Positions 54,802 through 64,000 of a stretch of 64,000 nucleotides of DNA are shown here, piece after piece; the first letter of the stretch is position 1; every line of letters starts with the position of its first letter. The position numbers and the translations under genes are program-made. The notes beneath the pieces are model-generated. The model searched no databases and was not told where the DNA came from. It was given only the letters and a program-made list of their open reading frames with translations. This stretch comes from Neopestalotiopsis rosae. Its lineage: Eukaryota; Ascomycota; Sordariomycetes; Amphisphaeriales; Sporocadaceae. Where the stretch lies: contig JALGAS010000009.1 of NCBI GenBank assembly GCA_023078685.1, positions 1,736,001-1,800,000 of the forward strand, written 5' to 3'.

Positions 54802-54930
54802 ATGCGACTGATCAACATCGAGACCAAAGCACTGGAGGGGTTATTCTATGACAAAGCGCCTGCTCATGCCGTCCTGTCCCATGTTTGGGGAGTCGATCAC
54901 GATTAGGTCCTGTTTACCGATGTCGACAGT
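54802..54930 (+). pseudogene. N-terminal HET-domain fragment
   Basis: From ATG 54802 the frame reads MRLINIETKALEGLFYD, then APAHAVLSHVWG, the opening of classical HET proteins (MRLINxxTxxLExF, YAILSHTWG). A TAG follows six codons later at 54904-54906, with VLFTDVDS after it, a continuation also seen in the family. Nothing of the remaining domain is found downstream. It is a truncated relic. Confidence 0.75.
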
Positions 54931-55654
54931 CATGACATAATTAAGATTTGGAAATCGCATCTGCACACTATGATATAGCATTGGCAACCTCGCTGTAGAC
55001 TGAGCTGTAATCATTATGCTATGCTTTTGACGCAACTTCCTAGGGATGTCATGCATTTAGTGTGGCCCTTGGCGTAATCCCACGTCCGGAAGACAATTCG
55101 AAGTTCTTGCAGATTGTGGAAAAGAATTCTACTGGGGTGGGCGAATACTCCGGTGGTAATGTAAATACCCTCGTAATAAGAAAGCAGGGTCTGACGCAGT
55201 GATCGCCGAACTCTGATCGAGTGGCGACAGGAGGGTGGAAAGCGAGATCGTTAGCACGTAAGGTCACACCCAAGCCAATGGCATAGCTCGGGCTGAGGAG
55301 CGATCGGTGTGTCTCCCTCAGCTTTCATTGGTCGCATGGATCGTGTGGAACGAAAGGGCTCCAGGCACACAATTGTCGTTGCCAGAAGGAAGTCATACAT
55401 CAATAATGGATCAAGTCACAATCTATCTTGTTGCGACCGATGGTTTCCAAGGAGAGCCCTTTGGATCTTCAGGACCTTGACGGCAGTGCTGACGCATCGT
55501 AGGCGTGATTTCTTCGCAGGGGGCCTCTGATTATCTAGATTATCGCCAGGAGAGACAACCGGTGTGGCACGATCATTGGCGGTATGATAAATGATTGACA
55601 GCGAGTGTTGGAGTCAAGACTTGAAGTACACTTCCGGCCAACGTAGGAGTAGAT
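54931..55654. other. Spacer, nothing recognised
   Basis: No reading frame with a known domain; no repeat found. Confidence 0.4.
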
Positions 55655-55855
55655 ACTTGCCGATGTGACCACTAAGGGAATAAGTGCCTATGTCACTACT
55701 GAAAAATGCGTCCCTAATATATCCCATTAATTTCTTCACTAATGTCCTTTGATCATGACTAATCTACCGAGGCTCACGTTGCCAAGACTATAATTCTGCG
55801 CTGACACAAGTGCGGGGCTCCAGGCCTTCTTATTGGCCCTACGCCTCTTGCCAGG
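55655..55855 (+). repeat. Dispersed repeat family 2, copy 3 (degenerate, internally deleted)
   Basis: Aligns with copy 1 from about 30820. Matching blocks are GGGAATxAxT, GTCCCTAATATAT versus ATCCCTGATATGT, TCACTAAT versus TCACTGAT, CACGTTGCCAAG versus CACGCTGCCAAG, then TGCGGGGCTCCAGGCC versus TGCGGGGTCCTGGTC. Many differences are G-to-A or C-to-T relative to copy 1, as RIP would produce. Confidence 0.55.
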
Positions 55856-56325
55856 ACTTTTCTTCTGTAAAGAGGATTGGAGGCGTTAATGCTGAACGTA
55901 TCGCCATTCCGTGTGTTCGGAACTGAAAACCTTGGAGACTGGATGAGTGGCGGGGGGTTTTTTCAACCGTTCATTGAGTATTGAAGGTACTGCTCCTTGA
56001 AGAGATTCCAGGTAGCATCTGGTTGATCGAGCCTCCCACTAACCGATAGACAGGGGCGTTTGGCCTAAGAGTCTGAGCAAAAGGTTGCTTGTAAGGGTTC
56101 AAGTGCTTATTCAACAGTCTTGTTCCTACAACATACGAGCATTCTAAACATAGCGAAAGGAGGAAAGGAAAGAGAGTCCTTTCGTCTTGATCAAGCCCCT
56201 TTTAGTGTCTTGAAGAGCGTCCGAGCTCCGGGTCCGTGCGGACGGCGTTGGCCGAGGGTGGCCGTAGCCAGTGACATTGCTGGCTGGTTGGATATTGTGT
56301 GTGTGGTGGACAGTTAAGATGTGAC
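55856..56325. other. 3' flank of the cry-DASH gene
   Basis: No coding feature is recognised between the repeat copy and the cry-DASH stop. Confidence 0.4.
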
Positions 56326-58440
56326 TCAGGTGCTTGACGCTCTTGGCTGGTTTCTGGATCTGTTTGAGGTCTGGACTGCTGGCTGGACTGGCAGGGCTTC
56401 ATCCTGATTGGACATTGGGCTGTATCTATGTGGTTGGAATTGACCACGAGCGTTGCCCCTGACGGTATGACGGCCTTGGAAACCGTGACGCCCACCGCGA
56501 GCATTTCTCTGACTATGCCCACGAGGATGCTGAGGAAGATTGTGGTAAGAATGTTGATTCTGATCGTTGCTTCCACAACTCGGACCTTTCCCTGCATCCA
56601 CATGGTTGGCAATTTGTGTTTGTGCTACATTGGCATTACTGCGAATTCGACCATCTTTGCGCCTACGATCAAACGGTCGCTTCCGATATTTGTGAGGTTT
56701 TCCGACCACGGAAAAGGCGACCTCCTTCAGGGGACTCTCGACCATTTCTAGCCCTGCGAGGCCAACCTGGTCCCGTTCCTCCTTTGGTGTTGTGCAGGCC
56801 TGGAAGACATTCTCCAGTCTGCTGAGTTTTTGAAGCTCGGGGACCCACATCTTGACATATTCACCTTCTCTGTCATATTCAAATGCTTGTTTGACAGGGT
56901 TGAGAATTCGAGCTTTACCTCGAGAATCATCACCTACGCCAGATACGTATTTCCAATTTGCCCAGTTGGACGACACATCGTAATCGACCAGGAGCATCTC
57001 GTACCATTCAGCCCCAATGTGCCAATCAATTCCTAAATGCTTGACGAGAAAATTGGCCACATTCTGACGAGCTCTAGTAGATGTATATCCGGTATGAATC
57101 AGCTCCCGCTGCGACGCATCGATGAGGCCTATGCCAGTCGTTCCAGCCCAGACTCGCTGTAGTATGTTGGCTAGCCCGTCAGGCGCCGGTCGAGACCCTG
57201 TGGCTGCCTCTGTATTGGATGATTCCCACTTCAGAGGATGGTTATCGCGCGAACCGGCGTGGCGGAACGTTCTGTGGGAGACTTTTCGTGCGGAAAGGCG
57301 CATGTAATCACGCCAAAGCAACTCGGAACGAATGCTCTTCGATCCTTCGTTCTCGCCTTCGCCGTAGCCTCGAGCCTTAGCATATGCGTCGTCCTCACCC
57401 TCCTCGTACCGCACAAGCGCCGCGTGGACCTGGCGTGCAGTAAGACTGCCCAAGGCGAGATGGGCCGAGAGTTTTGTGCTGAAGTCGACACCAATAAGAC
57501 CATTCCGAGAACTTTTATAGTTGTATACTGTGCCATTTTTAATAGTCGCTTCGAGTCTTGCTTGTGCTATCGTCTCACCGCCTCGGAAAGGATGCGCTGA
57601 TATAGCACCTGCGGGGAATGGTGGGGCATTTGGTATTATTTCCTGTATTGGAGCAAGAATAAGCCTCTCAAATTCGTCGTAGGTGGCAGGAATCTTGAAT
57701 GGAGCTGTTTGGGGAGGGATATCTTGAGCGGGGGGTAGTCTTGGTAGACTGGACTTTGTTGGCTTTGGCAGTGTTGATCTCGGTCTATCTCGCAGTGGTT
57801 CCACCATTTTGCGATATATTGTAAAAACCTCCGGTAGGTCCTGGGCACTCTCCAGTTGCACATCTCGACTGTCATCATTAGTGTTATGTACAGCATTGTG
57901 CTGCGTAGGTGAGGCAACGTACTCGTCGATGAAATACTTCTCGTCAGGCCACAGCTTGAAGTCAATCCCACTTTCTGCGCAGATAGAGGACATGACGTTT
58001 TCATCCCGCTTCTCCTCACGTCCTCCATCCGAGGTGACCCATACAGCCCCGATCTTGTGGTTGGATTCTTCTAATCCTTTTTTTAGGTCTCGAAGGGTGT
58101 CCCCAAGCTGGCCAGCACGGATTAAAAGCCCGCTGCCCAATTCCTCGAGAGAAGTCTTCATGTCCCAAACAGCTGACGTAATCAATCTGGCGCGGTGTGG
58201 TCCGCATCTCCAGAAACTTGTGATATGGCTTCTAGCTTCTGGGTACGGAGATTTGGATCCATCTACGATGAGGCCTGATACCTCAATCTGGTGTGAGGCG
58301 AATACATAGACGGGTAGTAAATGTGTGAAGCGATGGTCGGGTGCTGAAGCTAGATAATGTAGAACCGGGTTATCTGAGACTCGTAAGTCTCTGCGAATGA
58401 AGTAGATAAGAATATTGCTTTTTGACATGGTGAGCAGCAA
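56326..58440 (-). CDS. cryD: Cryptochrome DASH (cry-DASH), single exon, RGG-rich tail
   Basis: The 704-residue frame opens MLLTMSKSNILIYFIRRDLRV; the second Met at 58428 is equally plausible as start. The N-terminal photolyase fold holds the antenna pocket (residues about 5-190). The FAD-binding helical domain (about 270-560) shows ELLWRDYMRLSARKV, GLIDASQRELIHTGY, TSTRARQNVANFLVKHLGID, WHIGAEWYEMLLVDYD and SSNWANWKYVSGVGDDSRG, diagnostic for the DASH class. DASH proteins bind FAD and a folate, repair pyrimidine dimers mainly in single-stranded DNA, and in some fungi modulate light responses. The last about 110 residues are basic, Gly/Asn/Arg/Gln-rich with RGG-like units and suggest nucleic-acid binding. 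The frame is intact, which stands out in this damaged region. Confidence 0.95.
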   Translation of the reverse strand: MLLTMSKSNILIYFIRRDLRVSDNPVLHYLASAPDHRFTHLLPVYVFASHQIEVSGLIVDGSKSPYPEARSHITSFWRCGPHRARLITSAVWDMKTSLEELGSGLLIRAGQLGDTLRDLKKGLEESNHKIGAVWVTSDGGREEKRDENVMSSICAESGIDFKLWPDEKYFIDEYVASPTQHNAVHNTNDDSRDVQLESAQDLPEVFTIYRKMVEPLRDRPRSTLPKPTKSSLPRLPPAQDIPPQTAPFKIPATYDEFERLILAPIQEIIPNAPPFPAGAISAHPFRGGETIAQARLEATIKNGTVYNYKSSRNGLIGVDFSTKLSAHLALGSLTARQVHAALVRYEEGEDDAYAKARGYGEGENEGSKSIRSELLWRDYMRLSARKVSHRTFRHAGSRDNHPLKWESSNTEAATGSRPAPDGLANILQRVWAGTTGIGLIDASQRELIHTGYTSTRARQNVANFLVKHLGIDWHIGAEWYEMLLVDYDVSSNWANWKYVSGVGDDSRGKARILNPVKQAFEYDREGEYVKMWVPELQKLSRLENVFQACTTPKEERDQVGLAGLEMVESPLKEVAFSVVGKPHKYRKRPFDRRRKDGRIRSNANVAQTQIANHVDAGKGPSCGSNDQNQHSYHNLPQHPRGHSQRNARGGRHGFQGRHTVRGNARGQFQPHRYSPMSNQDEALPVQPAVQTSNRSRNQPRASST

Positions 58441-60858
58441 ACATGAAGCCAGAGCTAGAACAGGAGCGAATCTATAATGTGCGTTATTGATGAATCAACG
58501 ATGAATCCAGAATTATTTACGCTTTTCACAGTAACCATATCTCAGGCCACTGTCTTTAGGCACGTAAGTTACTCACCCCAGTAGATAGTCGAAAGGTGGA
58601 GGGAGCTCTTGAGATGGGCACTCAACGCACAAGGTCACTTAACCTTTTTGTTCCATCACATAGTAGACGCAGCCGCGGTTGGCCCAATGTACGAGTAAGT
58701 TTCTTTTTCTTTCTTTTTCTTTTCTTTTCAAACGTACACCTATCGCTTGAACCTTGCTATGCCTAACCACGCAAGCAAAACCACTAAAGGCTTAGTTCCG
58801 GAAGCATCACCTCTTTAGGGTATACGCATATTAATTCGTTATGCATGCACCTTCGCACCACATGTTGTCTCAACGTCTATCTTGATGCTAAGTTCTCGTG
58901 AGTGGCAGTCTGCAGCGCAAACACCTGCCACGGTGCCGAAGCTCCTGAAACTTTACTTGCGGAAGAAGAACTTTCCATTGCGTTGAGTCCACACGGGCAC
59001 GGAGATGTCGTTCGCACGAGACAACGAGTGGATTGCGACGAATAGCGAGTGACTTTGGTGGTGACAAGCTGCTGTCTACTGGCAAGTAGGAAGCACTTGA
59101 AGCCCGTGGAGAGTGTGTGGTGCGTTGGTAAGGTAGCAGGTAATAAAGTCTTGAACTTCGAGTCAATCTCGTCACGAGGACCCCTCTGCCTACCCGGTTC
59201 CTGTGACTCGCTGGTGGGGCGAAATGCCCTTGCGGTCGTGGGGCTGCGCCATGTCTAATTGAGAATGATACCTAGGCTTGCAGCTACTGCTAGGTTGGTG
59301 GTAACAGCATATCCGGCCTTCACGGATGCGTGGTTTTGAGCCACTTGACGATGATTCACGAGCGCGATTGACCGACCCCTTATCAGGATCCGAGATGTCT
59401 TCATTTGCCCTTAGCGTGGACTTCCTTCCGTTCACCAATCTGGGCCGTAGAAACAGGCAATTGGCGAATGCGCGCTATCACGTGTCGAGTGGACCTGCTA
59501 ACTTCTCGGAAAAAAAGATTGAGTATAGCTTAGAACGGACTAAGGTTAACTGATTCTATATTCTGCTCAATTGATGCTCAAAAAAGTCAGATACTATGCT
59601 GCAAAATCGCGAACAGATCAACATTTTCTGTTCTACATTGCTACAAGCTGACTATATTGTTTTAGAATGGGGTGGTGTCCATTCGGACCCCGCCTGAATG
59701 ATTGTTAAAGATTTGTACCGTGTTTAAAGCATCACTAAGTTTCTGTCCATTGTCCTAGAGCAATCGCACCACCTGGGGCATAGGCATGACACGGTCGATC
59801 GTATATACGGGAAGGATCTGCTACCTTATTATTAAATAAAACTAGGTTATACGTGATCTAAAAAGTGGGAAAAGAAGGAAACGCAAGCGAATATACGGTC
59901 GCCTTTTGCAGCTACGCCTTCCTTACAGGAACGTCAACAGCTAAAGGGCGCACGCGCTTCCGGCTCCCCCTCCTGCCCTTTCCCCAACCGATGTTTGACC
60001 TGCACGTCTACTTATCAACCGGCAACAGCTCTTTCGAAGCTGGAGAGCACATAGACTGACCACCATTTGAGGTGTTAGATGTCATCGCTTAGATTAAATA
60101 CCTTATCCGACCATCAGACAATCATACGGTACCTACCGCCGCCTACTTATGTGAATATTGCCAGGCTGTACCGCATACAACATTGGCATATGCACTTTAA
60201 CTATCATCGGTACTTGGCAGTCCTCACTCTGATCTGGAGTGCTTCATCTGCTCGGTAAGGAACGCCAAAAATCAGTGCGGTCGAGAGCGGAAATTGTTCA
60301 TTGACAACTTCGACGTTCGTTACGAAAGACAAAGCGTCTTTCAAATCAAGTTATCGACATGGATCAAAGGGACATTCTAAGAGAGTCGCATGCACTTTCA
60401 CGAGTACATATCGTCATGAGCCGGCGAATGGTAAAAATTCAAACTATAATGCAGAGACGCTAGCGACATAGCCTGCGCAAATATATATTTCTACTGAAAC
60501 ACAACTTCTTGGAGCTTGATATGTTATGTATTTCTAGGTTATATAGCCTGATTACCTGCGGCTTACCATTGAAAGCCGGTTGAGCAACCAGGAACCAACG
60601 GTTGGGGACTTGGATGGAATATAAGTTACATCGCGTCTGCCATTGATTCCCACAAGGCCAGCTCGCGCATTTCCACTATTCTTGCCTATTACTTCCAGCA
60701 TATTACACATGTATGGTTTCGATACTGGGCCAGTACTGTGTCATCTTCGTCAGAATGCCCTGAAGGATTTACACACTGGTGACAGAGGTAGCTATCTTTT
60801 TGGGTGATGTGAGAAGACGGCTCCCGAAACCAGCAAAATAATCAAACATTTTCCATTA
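58441..60858. other. Promoter of cry-DASH and gene-poor spacer
   Basis: A TTTCTTTCTTTTTCTTTTC tract lies at about 58700-58725. No gene, RNA or repeat is recognised in the remaining 2 kb. Confidence 0.4.
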
Positions 60859-61690
60859 TCAGTCAACGACATGGTAAATACCATGCTTCTCATCTTGTGG
60901 TTCTCGTCGGAAGCGCGGTGGTGGTGACGAAGCAGACGCCTTGGGGTCGTCATTGTCCAGAGATCTTGGCCCTATAAGCCAGTCCTGCATGGCCAGCCAC
61001 TCGCTCCATTGCAAGTCGGCTTTCGCGATCTCCTCCTCGGTTGAGCGCTGCAGCGGCCAGAGAAAGGGAACATTCTGTCCCTCCCCTTCATCATAGTGAC
61101 GTTTAACGTCCAGCCAGCATGCGCTCTTTGCTGCGAATAGATAGTTGCGACGCTCGACCTCGTGTAATGGCCCTACTCCTGCCACCCAATCGTCCCCGAA
61201 GAAACGATGGAACACCCCGGGAAAGTCAAAGCCCGTCGCCACAAGGCGCCTGATGTACGGGGTCAAAGTTACGAGGCTGCCAGAAGATAAGGAAGAAGAA
61301 GAGCTCGGCAAGGGTATGGCTCCCCTGGCTGGTGTTGACGGCGAAGGTATCGCTGAGGGAGAACTACCTGACCTGGATGATAGCGTGGGATTGTGAGGTC
61401 GCTGACAAGGTAATTGTATGTTCACAAAGGAGGCCACGGCCTGAACAGGACCGCTGTACTGAGCGTAGTCCAAAAAGTAACCCAAACAAGACTGAAAGTG
61501 GGGGTACCACTCAAAGATATCAAACTGACCATCCTGCAGACCAACCATTGGGCTTTGCCGGAAATAGTTGAAGTCCGGTGCTCCTCCGTGCCCGCGAGCT
61601 GTAGACGAGGAAGATGGCTGCGGCGACGAACGGGATCTGCTTTGCGCAAATGGCATCGGGAATGAAGACGACGAAGAGGGTCCGCCGCCG

Positions 61691-61736
<46 letters not shown>

Positions 61737-61743
61737 ACGCCAT
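60859..61743 (-). CDS. Hypothetical conserved protein with N-terminal poly-His
   Basis: The 294-residue single-exon frame begins MAY followed by 15 His, then Gly and a Ser-rich linker. The folded part contains PDFNYFRQSPMVGLQDGQFD, FEWYPHFQSCLGYFLDYAQY and VQAVASFVNIQLPCQ (residues about 55-110). After a Ser/Pro-rich insertion come LTPYIRRLVATGFDFPGVFH, FFGDDWVAGVGPLHEVERRN and ADLQWSEWLAMQDWL. The spacing of aromatic residues and the absence of a signal or membrane segment suggest a soluble intracellular protein. I believe related uncharacterised proteins exist in other Pezizomycotina but cannot name a function. The His run is encoded by a CAT repeat and may vary in length. Confidence 0.78.
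61691..61735. repeat. (ATG)15 trinucleotide repeat coding for poly-His on the minus strand
   Basis: Fifteen CAT codons in a row (minus strand) inside the hypothetical gene. A pure repeat of this kind is prone to length change without breaking the frame. Confidence 0.9.
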
Positions 61744-64000
61744 GATGTTAATATCCGTGATTGGCGCTCGTGGAGCATAGATATACCCTAAAATGATTTG
61801 CTGAGATGGTCCGACGAGCAGAGAAGAGATCTATCTCTAATCTAGCCCGACGAAGCCGTATATGGGCTAGCCTCGATGTCTAATAACACTAGAGAAAGGG
61901 ATTTAGCAAGACCCAAAGTTATTATTAGTTTTGTGACTGAATGAATGAACGTTAAAGCCGTTGAGAAGTGGAGCAAAAATCATGTAGGTTCGGTGGTGTA
62001 GGGACAAGGCCAGCTAGCCCAGCAAGTAGCTTAATACTTACCGGGTTGGCTCTTCGCGCCTGGAGCCGCATGAGATTGACTGGCCGAAGCTGTATACTAC
62101 CGGAGCCGCCCCGAATCGCAGACATAGCAGTTGGTGTGTACAGGAGCCTCAGGTGTCAGAGCAATGGATTCTGGCATGATAATATATACCTTTTGGAACT
62201 TGAGAAAACTGGCGCAGGGCAGGGTGAGTGTGGACTGGTGTGGCGTCTTTTTTGCTTTTATTCCTCTTTGAGATGTATGTACCCAATTCCATGTGTAGGT
62301 AGTAGAAAGAAAAGTGAAAAGTGACCGTCTTGGGGGTTGGGATGGCAAGAGACCAGGGTTCAGGGCTGGGATCCAGCAGCTGAACCATTAACGAGCGAAA
62401 GCGAGAGAGAAAGAGCCGCCCGACTGGCTAAAATTCAATTTGGCGTCACGCCACTGGAAGGAGGGAGTAAAATCTTCTCTGGACTGGCTTTGAAGCGCAG
62501 CATGACGGCTTCAGCTTCTGCTGCTGCGGAGAAATTCGAGTATGGAGGTAGGGAAGAGGTCCTGCTGGGCAAAACATATCTCCAAGTACTTCGTACTTCT
62601 TGCGCGCAAAGGTGACGTTGCGGACGGGTTTGTAGGGCGTTCATAACGCGCTCGTCGTTCGGCAGCTTAGATATTCCCATTAGCATTCCGACTAACAAAT
62701 GTATCCAATCCCATTGACCAACTTGCGAGTCTTCCAAGCTCCGCGCAAGAGCAGAATCGTCAGTGGTGGACTGGCCAATCGGACTAGTGATTCTCGATAT
62801 GTTCTCGGCCTTGGCACACAGTATAATGTCGCTCAGGGACGGGATAGCATTTATTGAGTTCAGATTTCAGACTTCACCAAAGAGCATCGTGCTGACTTTT
62901 TACTTTCTAATTCGTGTTCCGTGCGACAGGTAAGATGAGGGTTGCGCAGACGACCTTAGCGTAGCCTAAAAGGAGTGTTATAAATGACGGCACAGCGTCC
63001 GATAGGCTGTCTTTTGGGACTAGCCGTGCAACGGCGCAACGCAGGCATTAGGCACATTGGATGCTGGAAAAACAATCTCACGCATGGAAAGGCAGGAACG
63101 TCTCGAAGATCTTTCAAACACGCAGCTGCGCCCCCGCCTCTGCACAAATGATATTGGTGGACGAGGTGGCCATGCATGCTGCTGGCCAATCACCACCACG
63201 CCGCATCATGCATGAAGCGCCGCGGAGTCAGCCTGCATGGGATTCGTAGGACTTCCTGGACTCTTCACCTGACTGCCTGATTATGGCACCGAACTCGAGC
63301 TTCAATTTGAATCATCACCTGGCTATCGATAACGACCGAATGCACTCTCACCGATAAACCCACGATGGCGACGCACCCGCGCCCGCACGATGCTTACACA
63401 ATCGGATGAATGTGCAAAGTTCATTCTTTTGGAAAGTGCACTTGACAGAAGACGGAAAGACTTGGTCATATTTCCATGCCCGCATCGGTCGTTGAACATC
63501 CGGACTTGCCTCCACATGCACTAGATCTAGACAGCCATGGTCGCATACATGTTGGTGCGTACAGTACCTTATAGACACAGTAGGGAGCTCAGATGATGAA
63601 TACCAACCCCTCATGAGCGCTAGGCGCAGCAAAACGACCGGGGCAGATGCAGAGGATGATTTTGTGTGCTATCGGACAAAGGGGCAAAGTAATATAAGCG
63701 CTGAAGCACAACCGCGTAAAGCGGCCAAGGCAGCGTCGGTACAGCATCGTGGCGGCCAAACTCATGTATTCGGTCAGAGAATTGGTGTGCACCCAAACAG
63801 AAGATTTCTGCCTAGTAGAATCTTGCGGCTGCTGAAGATGCCAACGAGACCAGATAGATGCAAACCTACAATGGTTGGCGTTGCCTAAATATATCTTCTA
63901 CTAATAATGATGTCAACCAAATCGTTGGAACCGAAAGTGATTGCACGTCTTATCGAACCCATGTAACTCTCAAGCCTGGTGAGCATCCAGGGCCCCCATT
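61744..64000. other. Right-end spacer with one possible minus-strand exon
   Basis: On the minus strand a frame stays open from about 62870 to 62435 (over 140 codons; ATG at 62737). It includes SQVGQWDWIHLLVGMLMGIS and a Ser/Ala-rich end. It could be a real exon, but I see no domain. A plus-strand frame at 63613-63888 is basic and without known features. Neither is accepted as a gene. Confidence 0.35.

Noticed and set aside
57231..57600. Frames of about 100-120 codons on either strand inside the cry-DASH gene
   Set aside because: Shadow frames of a clearly recognised single-exon gene.
61422..61778. Minus frame with an Ile run
   Set aside because: Out-of-frame reading of the ATG/CAT repeat that encodes poly-His.

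Overview
The window is nuclear DNA of a filamentous ascomycete (Pezizomycotina). Genes are sparse and interrupted by short introns of about 48-98 nt with GTAAGT-like donors and CTAAC-like branch sites. The families present are typically fungal: NACHT/NB-ARC STAND proteins, HET domains, Rds1, cry-DASH, a Tad-like LINE, a Tc1/mariner transposase, and P450/SDR/FAD-monooxygenase secondary-metabolism genes. I cannot place the genus. Many reading frames are broken, several by C:G-to-T:A-type changes that would fit RIP. This looks like a repeat-rich accessory or subtelomere-like region, with more conserved genes at the right end.

Layout. 0-6 kb: two small secreted-protein genes (a His/Asp-rich repeat protein and a six-cysteine protein) in otherwise empty DNA. 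6.5-13.2 kb: the tail of a GH64-like glucanase, then an NB-ARC STAND gene cut by a decayed Tad-like LINE. 13.5-15 kb: a five-exon seven-helix membrane protein. 16.3-24.9 kb: an inverted pair of a dispersed repeat flanks a Tps2-like trehalose-complex gene that has lost its phosphatase domain, a 21-bp-stem hairpin, and an Rds1-type ferritin-like stress protein. 25.5-27.4 kb: a lipin C-terminal fragment and HET/ankyrin remnants. 31-38.6 kb: a divergent P450/SDR pair, followed by rearranged pieces of PaxM-type FAD monooxygenases. This is probably an eroded terpenoid or meroterpenoid gene cluster. 40-43.7 kb: a NACHT-WD40 STAND pseudogene with eight very similar WD repeats. 44.2-46 kb: a truncated mariner transposase and a Cys/His-motif protein. 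48.2-50 kb: a P450 pseudogene with two lesions. 52.7-53.5 kb: a small bZIP factor. 54.3-54.9 kb: ankyrin and HET fragments. 56.3-58.4 kb: an intact cry-DASH. 60.9-61.7 kb: a poly-His hypothetical protein.

Themes. There are four separate remains of the fungal self/non-self recognition repertoire (NB-ARC, NACHT-WD40, two HET/ankyrin loci), all broken. A second dispersed repeat occurs three times in the same orientation (about 30.86, 52.13 and 55.66 kb). Three G-homopolymer tracts of 28-34 nt lie in non-coding DNA. I found no wholly new system that I can defend. The most unusual items are the FAD-monooxygenase rearrangement, the phosphatase-less Tps2-like gene, the hairpin, and the two dispersed repeat families.
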